Notes under the pieces: generated by a model
What the model saw: the letters and a program-made list of their open reading frames with translations, nothing else
Database searches by the model: none
Told to the model about the DNA's origin: nothing
Translations under genes and position numbers: made by a program
Assembly (NCBI GenBank): GCA_002293965.1
Contig: DBEG01000104.1
Location: forward strand, 1-13,617
Length of the DNA stretch: 13,617 nt
Direction: 5' to 3'
Source of the DNA: Actinobacteria bacterium UBA912
GTDB lineage: Bacteria; Actinomycetota; Coriobacteriia; Anaerosomatales; UBA912
In this document: positions 7,859-13,617 of the stretch, piece by piece
Layout: every line of letters starts with the position of its first letter
Position numbering within the stretch: the stretch's first letter is position 1

Positions 7859-8872
7859 ATGAAAGTGCTAGCCATCGGAGCTACTGGCTTCATCGGCCGC
7901 CATGTCGTTCCCCTGCTGGTCGAACAGGGGATTGAGGTTGCCGTGCTCCACAGGGGCGACACCGATGCGGATTTCCCCGCTGGTGTGCGTCGCATTCGCG
8001 GCAACCGCAACCGCTTGGATCACGCCACGGCAGAACTTCAGCGATTCGCGCCCGACGTTGTGTTCGACGCGATCCTTTACACCGAACAGCAGGCGCGAGG
8101 GGTGGTTCGGGCCTTCCGCGGCAATGCGGGCCGTGTCGTCGCGCTCAGCAGCGGGGATGTCTACCGTAATTACGACGGCTTTCGTGGGAAGTCGGCGGCG
8201 CAGCCCGATGCCGTGCCGCTCGCGGAAGATGCGCCGCTCCGCGACACGCGTTACCCATATCGCGGCTCTGGCCTGACCTTCGAGCATGCCCACGACTACG
8301 AGAAGATTCTTGTCGAGCAGCTCTTGCTGGCTGAATCGGATCTTCCGGTGACCGTGTTACGGCTGCCCGCAGTATACGGCCCCGGGGACAGGCAGCACCG
8401 CCTTCGACCCTATCTCCAACGGATGGTGGACGGGCAAGCGGGCATCCTTCTGCATGAACAGCAGGCGGCCTGGCGATGGACCCGGGGTTACGTCGGAAAC
8501 GTCGCGGCAGCGATAGCTTTTGCGGTCGCCGATCCCCGCACCGGTAGCCGCATCTTCAACGTGGGCGACGAGCCCGCGCTCTCCGAGCGGAAATGGGTGG
8601 AGCGAATCGGTGCTGCCGTTGGCTGGAGGGGCCGAGTCGTCGCCGTATCGGAAAGCGAGTTGCCGAACCACCTGAAACAGCCGTTCGACTGGCGATATGA
8701 ACTTTGGACCGACACCTCCAGCATCCGAGAGGAACTTGGCTACGTTGAACTGACTCCTCTTGATGAAGCCTTGCAGCGCACCGTGGAATGGGAGCGCTCA
8801 ACGCTTGATAGGATCGAACCGCTGAACTACCGTGAGGAAGATGCGGTTCTTCAGTCGAAGCTCAACGAGTGA
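7859..8872 (+). CDS. NAD(P)-dependent epimerase/reductase, atypical extended SDR
   Basis: A 337-residue cytosolic protein with an N-terminal Rossmann fold. The nucleotide-binding GATGFIG motif has its glycines at 7, 10 and 13. A VALSSGDVY strand (94-102) follows, and RLPAVYGPGD (168-177) is the conserved post-catalytic loop of extended SDR epimerases/dehydratases. The expected YxxxK is not clean: the nearest candidate is DYEKILVE (146-153), with Tyr147 and Lys149. This points to the atypical branch, and the reaction (sugar-nucleotide epimerase, reductase or a binding protein) cannot be assigned. Length and the C-terminal substrate-binding half look complete. AGGTGAG sits just upstream of the ATG, supporting the start. 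It is the only gene in a cassette of about 1.1 kb; attC6 starts 5 bases after the stop. Confidence 0.85.
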   Translation: MKVLAIGATGFIGRHVVPLLVEQGIEVAVLHRGDTDADFPAGVRRIRGNRNRLDHATAELQRFAPDVVFDAILYTEQQARGVVRAFRGNAGRVVALSSGDVYRNYDGFRGKSAAQPDAVPLAEDAPLRDTRYPYRGSGLTFEHAHDYEKILVEQLLLAESDLPVTVLRLPAVYGPGDRQHRLRPYLQRMVDGQAGILLHEQQAAWRWTRGYVGNVAAAIAFAVADPRTGSRIFNVGDEPALSERKWVERIGAAVGWRGRVVAVSESELPNHLKQPFDWRYELWTDTSSIREELGYVELTPLDEALQRTVEWERSTLDRIEPLNYREEDAVLQSKLNE

Positions 8873-8876
8873 TGCG

Positions 8877-8934
8877 GTCTAACAACAGCATGCAGGGGAC
8901 GGCGCTGCGCGCCGCCGCATGCCGAGCGTTAGCT
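8877..8934 (+). repeat. attC6
   Basis: R'' is GTCTAAC (8877-8883) and R' is GTTAGCT (8928-8934). GCATGC in the left arm pairs with GCATGC in the right, and CGGCGC with GCGCCG around a short loop, with extrahelical bases between. The crossover is 8928/8929. Confidence 0.92.
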
Positions 8935-8951
8935 AGACAGGATCGATCACG

Positions 8952-9557
8952 ATGAACATCGGGGCGCTTGCTTCGCACGAAGGCTCGACCCTGCAGAGCG
9001 TTCTGGACGCGTGTGCAATCAGGCAGATCTCCGGACGTGTAACGGTGGTCATCAGCAACAACGGCGGCTCGGGCGCCTTGGCGCGTGCCCGACAGGCTGG
9101 TGTCTCATGGGTGCATCTTTCGTCACACACTCATCCTGACCCCGAGGCGCTGGACATCGCCATGCGAGATGCTCTCATTGGCGCCAGAGTGGATCTCGTC
9201 CTACTCGTCGGATACGTGAAGCGACTCGGGCCGAACGTGCTTGCAGCGTTCGCGGGTCGGATTCTCAACACGCATCCAGCGCTGTTGCCGAAGTTCGGGG
9301 GCAAGGGCATGTACGGTGAGCGAGTCTTTGAGGCGGTACTTCGGTCCGGGGACACCGAAACGGGGGTCTCCATTCATCACGTTGATGCAGAGTACGACAC
9401 CGGTCGAATCGTCGAGCAGTGTCGCGTGCCGGTGCTGCCGGGTGACTCGGTCGAGGACCTCAAGAGTCGAGTCCAAGATCGAGAGAAGCAGTTCGTGGTC
9501 GAGACGATCGGAGCGATAGCCAGAGGACGGCTTCTCCTGCTTACTACGGCTGGCTAA
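8952..9557 (+). CDS. PurN-like formyltransferase
   Basis: A 201-residue cytosolic protein, close to the usual length of PurN, which transfers a formyl group from 10-formyl-tetrahydrofolate to glycinamide ribonucleotide. The catalytic triad is present: N106 and H108 in RILNTHPALLP, and D149 in HHVDAEYDTG. The KFGGKGMYG loop after HPALLP is the form seen in one branch of PurN-like proteins. The phosphate-binding loop is altered: SHEGSTLQ (8-15), where PurN usually has G-S-N-L-Q. Substrate preference may therefore differ from GAR; a sugar- or amine-formylating role is possible. An AGGATCG sequence precedes the ATG. The stop codon lies inside the R'' of attC7. As a cassette passenger it is probably an extra copy and not the housekeeping purine gene. 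Confidence 0.85.
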   Translation: MNIGALASHEGSTLQSVLDACAIRQISGRVTVVISNNGGSGALARARQAGVSWVHLSSHTHPDPEALDIAMRDALIGARVDLVLLVGYVKRLGPNVLAAFAGRILNTHPALLPKFGGKGMYGERVFEAVLRSGDTETGVSIHHVDAEYDTGRIVEQCRVPVLPGDSVEDLKSRVQDREKQFVVETIGAIARGRLLLLTTAG

Positions 9558-9635
9558 CATCCAAATGGAGCCGACGCGCCAACCGCCCCGCGCGATCATG
9601 TCGTCCTGGCGCGCGGCTCATCTGGCGCGTTAGCC
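9552..9635 (+). repeat. attC7
   Basis: R'' is GGCTAAC (9552-9558, containing the stop codon of the formyltransferase) and R' is GTTAGCC (9629-9635). Arms ATG-GAGCC and CGCGCC pair with GGCGCG and GGCTCAT, leaving extrahelical bases and a variable terminal structure of about 30 bases. The crossover is 9629/9630, exactly where the second copy of the 236-bp element begins. Confidence 0.88.
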
Positions 9636-9864
9636 CGACTGCTTGCGATATAGGTCTAGATCGCTGGGTTTCCAGACAAGCCCCTCGTGCCACTGTCCCG
9701 GTCGGTTTTCCAGTAGGAAACAGGAGGGCGCCGCCTCTACGGCGAACCCACATATTGACATGAGACACCACTATTCTCAGATGAGCGCGGCTAACCAGCG
9801 GCTCAAGCGGACGCCGTGGAGCCAGAATTCGGTGGTCACGACCAGCGCTGCTCAGCCGCAGACC
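9630..9864 (+). mobile_element. 236-bp non-coding cassette, copy 2
   Basis: This is colinear with 1521-1755 without indels and starts at the same R' crossover relation to the preceding attC. Identity stops at 9864, the base before the R' position, and the following sequence is unrelated to that after copy 1. Here the 3' R' box is lost, so this copy is fused to the protease gene downstream and the two now form one cassette of about 1230 bp. The conserved core corresponds to 9684-9760. A frame on the + strand runs on from the element past its 3' end, but I do not treat it as a gene because the differences between copies are nearly all amino-acid changing. Confidence 0.7.
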
Positions 9865-9871
9865 CTTATCC
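9789..9871 (+). repeat. Decayed attC of copy 2
   Basis: R'' GGCTAAC (9789-9795) and the central TGGTC/GACCA stem are kept as in attC3. The position of R' reads CTTATCC (9865-9871) and lacks the essential G-T-T start. The right arm keeps GCCGC but has lost part of the inner pairing. It is unlikely to recombine. Confidence 0.55.
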
Positions 9872-9991
9872 GACATCCCCGATGCTCCGTGCCTGGCCGC
9901 GGGCATGGTTCGAGACCACACAATTGGCAGGGCGGCTTCCCCTGCGGCTTGAGCCATCACTTCAGCACGGCAGGGAGGGTGAACTTGGGTT

Positions 9992-10774
9992 ATGCCGCAG
10001 GATACGCCGATGACGCCGAATGACACCGATGGGATACCGCGACTCCGACTCAGTTTGCTCCTGTGGCTGGCCGGCATGCTCGGCGTGGTCGTCAACACGG
10101 TCACGGTGCTGCCACAACTGCTGGGTGAAGTGACCCTCCCTGCACCCCTGTGGGTGATTTCACTGGCGAGCCTCGCGCAGAGCGCGCTCCTCGTCGCGCT
10201 TGCCGTGTGGACGGGCGTTGCGCTCGCGCCGAAGGTTGGCCTCCGCGCGCCCGCGTTTGCGGCTGCGGCGACTGCCCGGTCGATCGCATCAGCCCTTCGG
10301 CCGCAGTTGCTCCCCGGCCTCGTCGTCGGCGCGTTGGGGGGAGCTGGGCTCTTCGCAATCGGCGGTTACGCCGCACCTGCGGCCCTCGCGGAGGTTCAGC
10401 AGCCGTTTACCGTACCGATTCTCGCCCGCGTGCTCTATGGCGGCGTCACGGAGGAATTGCTTCTGCGGTGGGGGCTGATGACGGCGCTGGTTTGGTTGGC
10501 GTGGCGACTGCTGCAACGTCGGAGGGGTGCCCCGCGGGCAGTCTACATCTGGCTCGCCATCGTCGTGAGCGCGTTGCTGTTCGGCGCGGGTCATTTGCCG
10601 GCGGCGGCAGTGCTGGTCGGGGAGCTGACGGGCGACGTCGTGCTGTTCGTCGTCGGTGTGAACAGCGCCTTCGGAGTTCTGTTCGGTTACCTGTTCTGGC
10701 GATACGGCCTGGAAGCGGCGATGATCGCTCATATGACTGCGCACGTAGTGAGCTATCTCGCAGGCCTGTTCTGA
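9992..10774 (+). CDS. CPBP-family (Rce1-like) intramembrane metalloprotease
   Basis: A 260-residue inner-membrane protein with about seven hydrophobic segments (roughly 21-43, 52-80, 105-130, 160-174, 185-203, 205-236, 241-260). The CPBP/Abi motifs are in order: TEELLLR (E154, E155, R159), FGAGH (F197, H201) and AHMTAH (H247, H251). These are the Glu and His residues of the Rce1-type active site. Family members cleave membrane-associated substrates; in bacteria some process or resist bacteriocins. The target here is unknown. The start at 9992 is preceded by GGGAGG at slightly long spacing; a second in-frame ATG at 10010, preceded by AGGA, is equally credible. The 127 bases between the 236-bp element and the gene hold a GCAGGG/CCCTGC hairpin and no gene. 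attC9 begins 11 bases after the stop. Confidence 0.85.
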   Translation: MPQDTPMTPNDTDGIPRLRLSLLLWLAGMLGVVVNTVTVLPQLLGEVTLPAPLWVISLASLAQSALLVALAVWTGVALAPKVGLRAPAFAAAATARSIASALRPQLLPGLVVGALGGAGLFAIGGYAAPAALAEVQQPFTVPILARVLYGGVTEELLLRWGLMTALVWLAWRLLQRRRGAPRAVYIWLAIVVSALLFGAGHLPAAAVLVGELTGDVVLFVVGVNSAFGVLFGYLFWRYGLEAAMIAHMTAHVVSYLAGLF

Positions 10775-10784
10775 GGCGGGAGCG

Positions 10785-10865
10785 GCATAACAAAACGCTG
10801 AAGCGGACCGCAACCGGTTTTGGTGTGGGGACCCCGGCGGCGGCGGCTTAGCTCAAGTGTTGGAC
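10785..10865 (+). repeat. attC9
   Basis: The R''-like box is GCATAAC (10785-10791) and R' is GTTGGAC (10859-10865), which fits GTTRRRY. Arms pair partially (AAGC with GCTT, CCGC with GCGG), and the apex contains GGGGACCCC. It is less regular than attC4 or attC5 but correctly placed 10 bases after the protease stop. The crossover is 10859/10860. Confidence 0.75.
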
Positions 10866-10892
10866 GTCACACGCGGAAAGGTCGACGGTCTC

Positions 10893-11165
10893 ATGGAACT
10901 CTCTCTCAACTCAGCGAAGGCAGCGCTTCGCTCCCAGCCGTTCAGCGTCTTGCTGAACGCCGACATTGCTTCGTTTGAGTCAGGATGCGTGGAACTGAGG
11001 CTTCCCATCACTGCTCAGGTCAAGCAGCAGCATGGCTTCGTCCACGGAGGGGTGGTTTCATACGGTGCCGGCAACGCACTAACCTTCGCAGGCGCTACCG
11101 CACTCGGTCCAGCAGTCGTAACCTCGGAGTTCAAGATCAACTATCTCCGTCCAGCCAAAGTGACG
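10893..11165 (+). pseudogene. Hotdog-fold (PaaI-type) thioesterase, 3' end missing
   Basis: The ATG at 10893 has GGAAAGG about 11 bases upstream. The 91 residues that follow are the first two thirds of a 4HBT/PaaI acyl-CoA thioesterase, with HGFVHGGVV (47-55) leading into the long helix and VVTSEFKINYLRPA (75-88) as the central strand. Intact members are about 140 residues. Homology stops at about residue 91 (11165), where the sequence becomes the antisense of the ABC transporter gene. The frame then runs on through that antisense to a stop near 11336, giving a chimeric product. The catalytic-helix segment reads GAGNALTFAG, where I recall family members having an ADNALTFAG-like form, so the acidic catalytic residue seems lost. 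It is the last cassette of the array, has no attC of its own, and is probably non-functional. Confidence 0.75.
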
Positions 11166-11185
11166 CCTAACCCCTTGGGTCCACG
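11161..11185. other. Junction of cassette array and chromosome
   Basis: Thioesterase homology on the + strand ends at about 11165, and the ABC exporter reading frame on the - strand ends at 11167. At the border, 11165-11171 reads GCCTAAC on the + strand, a perfect R''-type box. On the - strand it reads GTTAGGC, a perfect R'-type box, and it contains the TAG stop of the ABC gene. The exact breakpoint cannot be fixed from one sequence. The ABC gene has no visible terminator beyond its stop. Confidence 0.55.
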
Positions 11186-12945
11186 TTTTCCGCGAACTGC
11201 TGCTCATGAAGGTGAGCGTATAGCCCTCCTTCGGCCAGCAGTTCCCGGTGAGTCCCCTCCTGGACCACCCGGCCTTCATCCATCACGTAGATGCGGTCGG
11301 CGTGGCGGACGGTGGACAGGCGGTGGGCAACGATGAAAGTCGTCCGACCCTCCATCAGCCGGGTGAGGGCCTCCTGGATCAGCAGTTCCGTGGCCGCATC
11401 GATGCTGGAGGTGGCCTCGTCCAGCAGCAAGATGGCCGGGTCGGCCAGGAGGGCGCGGGCGAAGGCGACGAGTTGGCGCTGGCCGACGGAGAGACGACCG
11501 CCCCGCTCGTGGACCTCGGTCGCATAGCCGTCGGGCAATTGCTCAATGAAGGGATGGGCGCCCACGGCCTGAGCGGCTGCTTTCACCTCGAGGTCAGTGG
11601 CCCCCGGGCGCCCGTAGCGGATGTTGTCGGCGATGGTGCCCGAGAAGATGAAGTTGTCCTGCAGCACGACTCCGAGTTGCCGGCGCAACGAGTGCAGGGT
11701 GACTTGAGTCGTGTCCCGGCCGTCGATGCGGATGACTCCCTCCGCCGGCTCGTAGAACCGGGCGAGCAGGGCCAGGATGGTCGTCTTGCCCGCTCCGGTA
11801 GGTCCGACGATGGCTATTCGCTCGCCCGCCTGCGCCTGAAGGTAGATGTCATGCAGCACGGGCTGACCGTCGTGGTAGGCGAAGCCCACCCCCTCGAAGT
11901 CGACTTTGCCCCGAATCGCGGGGAGGTCGGCGGCGCCGGGTCGGTCGGCCACGCCCGGGCGGGCATCCAGGACCTCGAAGATCTTCTCGGCCGCGGCGGT
12001 CGCCGCCTGAAGCTGGTTGTACACGGCGCTGAGGTCCCGGATCGGCTGGTAGAAGCGGGTGACATAGGTGAGGAACATGGTCAGCACGCCGAGGGTGAGG
12101 GTGCCGCGGATGACGGCGGGGCCTCCATACCAGATCACCAGCGCCATCCCCAGCGCACCCACGCCTTCTACCATCGGCACGAATACGGCGAAGAGCGAGG
12201 CGGCTTGCAGGTTAGCCCGGAGGTTGTCCCGGTTGGTGCGGAGGAACTGCTCCTGATTGACTTCCTCCCGGCCGAACGACTGCGTGACCCGGACCCCGGA
12301 GATGCTTTCCTGGAGATTGGCGTTGATCATGGCGATCTTGGCCCGCACTTCCCGGTAGGCGCCGAGGACCCGGTTGCGGAAGCCGGTGGCTAACAGTACC
12401 ACCAGGGGAAGGGTGGCCAGGGAGACCAGGGCCAGGCGGGTGTCGAGGGCTAGCATGAGGGCGATGATCCCGGCGAGGAGCAGGAAGTCGGCGATGACAT
12501 GGATTACACCCATCACGATCAGTTCCTCGATCGCGCCCACGTCCGCCGTCAGCCGGGAGATGATGACCCCGGCGGGCCGGCCGTCGAAGAAGCGGAAATC
12601 CTGCTTCTGAATGTGGGCGAACATATCCCCGCGTATCTGGTAAATGGCTTTCTGGCCCACCACCGCCATCAAGTAGGTCTGATAGAAACTGCCGAGCCAG
12701 GCGATAGCGAAAGTGGCGAGGTAAACCGCAGCCAGGGTCCCCAGGCCGTCGGGATTTCCCGTCATAACGTGCCGGTCTATGGCCAACCCGATCAGGTAGG
12801 GGCCGGCGAGCTGCGAGGACGCAACCATGACGGTCACGAACCCGGCGGCCGCGATCTGCCAGCGGTAAGGCGCGAGGTAGGTCAGCAGCCGCCGGAGCAG
12901 GTCGGGCCGAATGGGCTTGCGCTCGCCTTCGGCTTCATGGAACAT
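11167..12945 (-). CDS. ABC exporter subunit (TMD-NBD half-transporter), canonical-site partner
   Basis: A 592-residue half-transporter. The N-terminal type IV exporter membrane domain spans about 25-315 with six predicted helices, followed by the nucleotide-binding domain: Walker A GPTGAGKTT (381-389), Q-loop Q429, signature LSVGQ (485-489, Val in place of the usual Gly), Walker B ILLLDE with catalytic E510, and switch H541 in VAHRLST. The intact Glu and His make its own ATP site competent, while the altered signature would face the partner's degenerate site. The next upstream gene ends 24 bases before this ATG, in the same orientation, so they form an operon. GAGAGGA lies rather far from the ATG; an in-frame CTG three codons earlier is an alternative start. 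Substrate (drug, lipid or peptide) cannot be assigned. Confidence 0.93.
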   Translation of the reverse strand: MFHEAEGERKPIRPDLLRRLLTYLAPYRWQIAAAGFVTVMVASSQLAGPYLIGLAIDRHVMTGNPDGLGTLAAVYLATFAIAWLGSFYQTYLMAVVGQKAIYQIRGDMFAHIQKQDFRFFDGRPAGVIISRLTADVGAIEELIVMGVIHVIADFLLLAGIIALMLALDTRLALVSLATLPLVVLLATGFRNRVLGAYREVRAKIAMINANLQESISGVRVTQSFGREEVNQEQFLRTNRDNLRANLQAASLFAVFVPMVEGVGALGMALVIWYGGPAVIRGTLTLGVLTMFLTYVTRFYQPIRDLSAVYNQLQAATAAAEKIFEVLDARPGVADRPGAADLPAIRGKVDFEGVGFAYHDGQPVLHDIYLQAQAGERIAIVGPTGAGKTTILALLARFYEPAEGVIRIDGRDTTQVTLHSLRRQLGVVLQDNFIFSGTIADNIRYGRPGATDLEVKAAAQAVGAHPFIEQLPDGYATEVHERGGRLSVGQRQLVAFARALLADPAILLLDEATSSIDAATELLIQEALTRLMEGRTTFIVAHRLSTVRHADRIYVMDEGRVVQEGTHRELLAEGGLYAHLHEQQFAENVDPRG

Positions 12946-12969
12946 GTGGGCCAGGGTGCATCGGTCCTC

Positions 12970-13617
12970 TCAAGCGACCTCGTCTTGCTCCAGCTGCAGC
13001 GAGTAGATCCGCGCATACAGCCCGCCGCGGGCCAGCAGTTCCTCGTGCGTGCCCCGTTCGGCCAGCTTACCGTCCTCGAGCACCAGGATCTGGTCGGCCT
13101 CCGCCACGGTGGACAGCCGCTGGGCGATGATGAAGGCCGTGCGGCCCCGCAGCAACTCGCGGAGGGCGAGCCGGATCTGCCGCTCGGTCTCCACGTCGAC
13201 GCTGGAGGTGGAGTCGTCCAGGATCAGGATGCGGGGGTCCATGAGCAGCGCGCGGGCGATGGCAACCCGTTGCCGCTGACCTCCGGAGAGCCCCACCCCT
13301 CGCTCCCCGACCACCGTCTCATAACCCTCGGGCAGGCTGGCGATGAAATCGTGAATCCGGGCGGCCCTGGCTGCCGCCACGACCTCCGCCATCTCGGCCT
13401 CGGGCCGGCCGAACGCGATGTTCTCCCGGAGGGAGGCCGAGAAGAGGAAAGTGTCCTGGAGCACCATGCCGATTTGCCGCCTCAGGCTGTCCAGGGTGAG
13501 GTCGCGGATGTCGACGCCGTCCACCAGTACCCGACCGCCATCCGGGTCATAGAACCGGGGTACCAGATTGGCGATGGTCGTCTTGCCGGAACCGGTGGCG
13601 CCGATGAGGGCGAAACA
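12970..13617 (-). CDS. ABC exporter subunit with degenerate ATP site (partial, C-terminal NBD)
   Basis: The frame is open from the window edge and ends at TGA (12970-12972), giving 215 residues that are nearly all nucleotide-binding domain; the membrane domain is off the window. Walker A GATGSGKTT is at fragment residues 6-14, followed by a Q-loop MVLQDTFLFS and a canonical LSGGQRQRVAIARALL signature. Walker B reads ILILDDSTSSVD, with Asp (codon at 13213-13215) where the catalytic Glu belongs. The switch region reads FIIAQRLST, with Gln (codon at 13120-13122) for His. These two changes are the hallmark of the degenerate-site subunit of heterodimeric exporters such as TM287/288 and BmrCD. It is transcribed first, followed after 24 bases by its partner. 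Confidence 0.92.
   Translation of the reverse strand, partial: CFALIGATGSGKTTIANLVPRFYDPDGGRVLVDGVDIRDLTLDSLRRQIGMVLQDTFLFSASLRENIAFGRPEAEMAEVVAAARAARIHDFIASLPEGYETVVGERGVGLSGGQRQRVAIARALLMDPRILILDDSTSSVDVETERQIRLALRELLRGRTAFIIAQRLSTVAEADQILVLEDGKLAERGTHEELLARGGLYARIYSLQLEQDEVA

Larger units (their letters stand above)
1..11165 (+). mobile_element. Integron gene-cassette array (distal part)
   Basis: Nearly every gene on the + strand here is a single-gene unit followed, from a few bases overlapping the stop codon to about 90 bases after it, by an attC-like imperfect inverted repeat. Predicted crossover points (after the G of each R' box) fall at 317, 1520, 1756, 7226, 7822, 8928, 9629 and 10859. 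These give cassettes of about 1203, 236, 5470, 596, 1106, 701 and 1230 bp, between a partial first and a truncated last one. All attC sites share one orientation, which puts the integrase and attI to the left of the window. Neither intI nor attI is visible. The encoded products are unrelated to one another, as expected of cassettes. The right end, where the array meets opposite-strand ABC transporter genes, is probably the oldest end. Confidence 0.9.

Noticed and set aside
9643..10023. A 126-codon + strand frame running through copy 2 of the element
   Set aside because: Similarity to the frame in copy 1 stops at the cassette border, and the substitutions show no protein-level constraint.
10150..10851. 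A 233-codon + strand frame overlapping the protease gene
   Set aside because: It lies in another frame of a gene with clear CPBP motifs and transmembrane segments, and runs through an attC. Arg-rich composition typical of a shadow frame.
10857..11336. A 159-codon + strand frame starting in the attC9 R' box
   Set aside because: Its first part is the truncated thioesterase and the rest is antisense to the ABC gene, so it is a chimera created by the junction. I annotate only the homologous part from 10893.
1..13617. CRISPR array, tRNA or rRNA genes, insertion sequences, transposase, intI
   Set aside because: I saw no regularly spaced identical repeats, no cloverleaf-like sequence, no transposase or tyrosine recombinase motif. 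The repeats present are explained as attC sites and the duplicated cassette.

Overview
The window is most of an integron gene-cassette array that ends at a chromosomal flank. From 1 to about 11165, every coding region on the + strand is followed by an imperfect inverted repeat of about 54-84 bases. Each repeat opens with an R''-like box (consensus RYYYAAC) and closes with an R'-like box (consensus GTTRRRY). Several fold into clean stems with extrahelical bases, which is the signature of attC recombination sites. I place eight attC sites plus one decayed copy. They delimit nine cassettes, the first cut by the window edge and the last truncated. All attC sites point the same way, so the integrase gene and attI should lie to the left; neither is in the window. 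The organism is a high-GC bacterium, but the phylum cannot be read from the sequence. The attC sites differ from one another, so this is not a homogeneous VCR-like array.

Layout: the C-terminal end of a possible DUF262/GmrSD-like protein (1-243); an ATP-grasp-fold protein of Cj0069/DUF6815 type (358-1476); a 236-bp apparently non-coding cassette (1521-1756); a giant cassette of about 5.5 kb with one gene for a 1,783-residue SF1 helicase fused to a Vsr/DUF559-like nuclease (1795-7146); a truncated SAM methyltransferase (7252-7677); an atypical SDR, NAD(P)-dependent (7859-8872); a PurN-like formyltransferase (8952-9557); a second copy of the 236-bp element followed by a CPBP (Rce1-like) membrane protease (9992-10774); and a hotdog thioesterase cut off about two thirds of the way through (10893 to about 11165).

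At about 11165 the array abuts two convergent minus-strand genes (11167-12945, and 12970 to beyond the window edge). They encode the two halves of an ABC exporter. Their motifs are asymmetric: the first-transcribed subunit has Asp for the catalytic Glu and Gln for the switch His, and the second has a changed signature loop. This is the pattern of heterodimeric exporters of the TM287/288 or BmrCD type, and these genes look like resident chromosome.

The cassette genes do not form a pathway. The most notable items are the very large defence-like cassette and the 236-bp element present twice at about 92% identity. Both copies of that element start exactly at an R' site, stop exactly at an R' position, and lie directly 5' of a gene. 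Its substitutions do not look like those of a protein-coding sequence on either strand.
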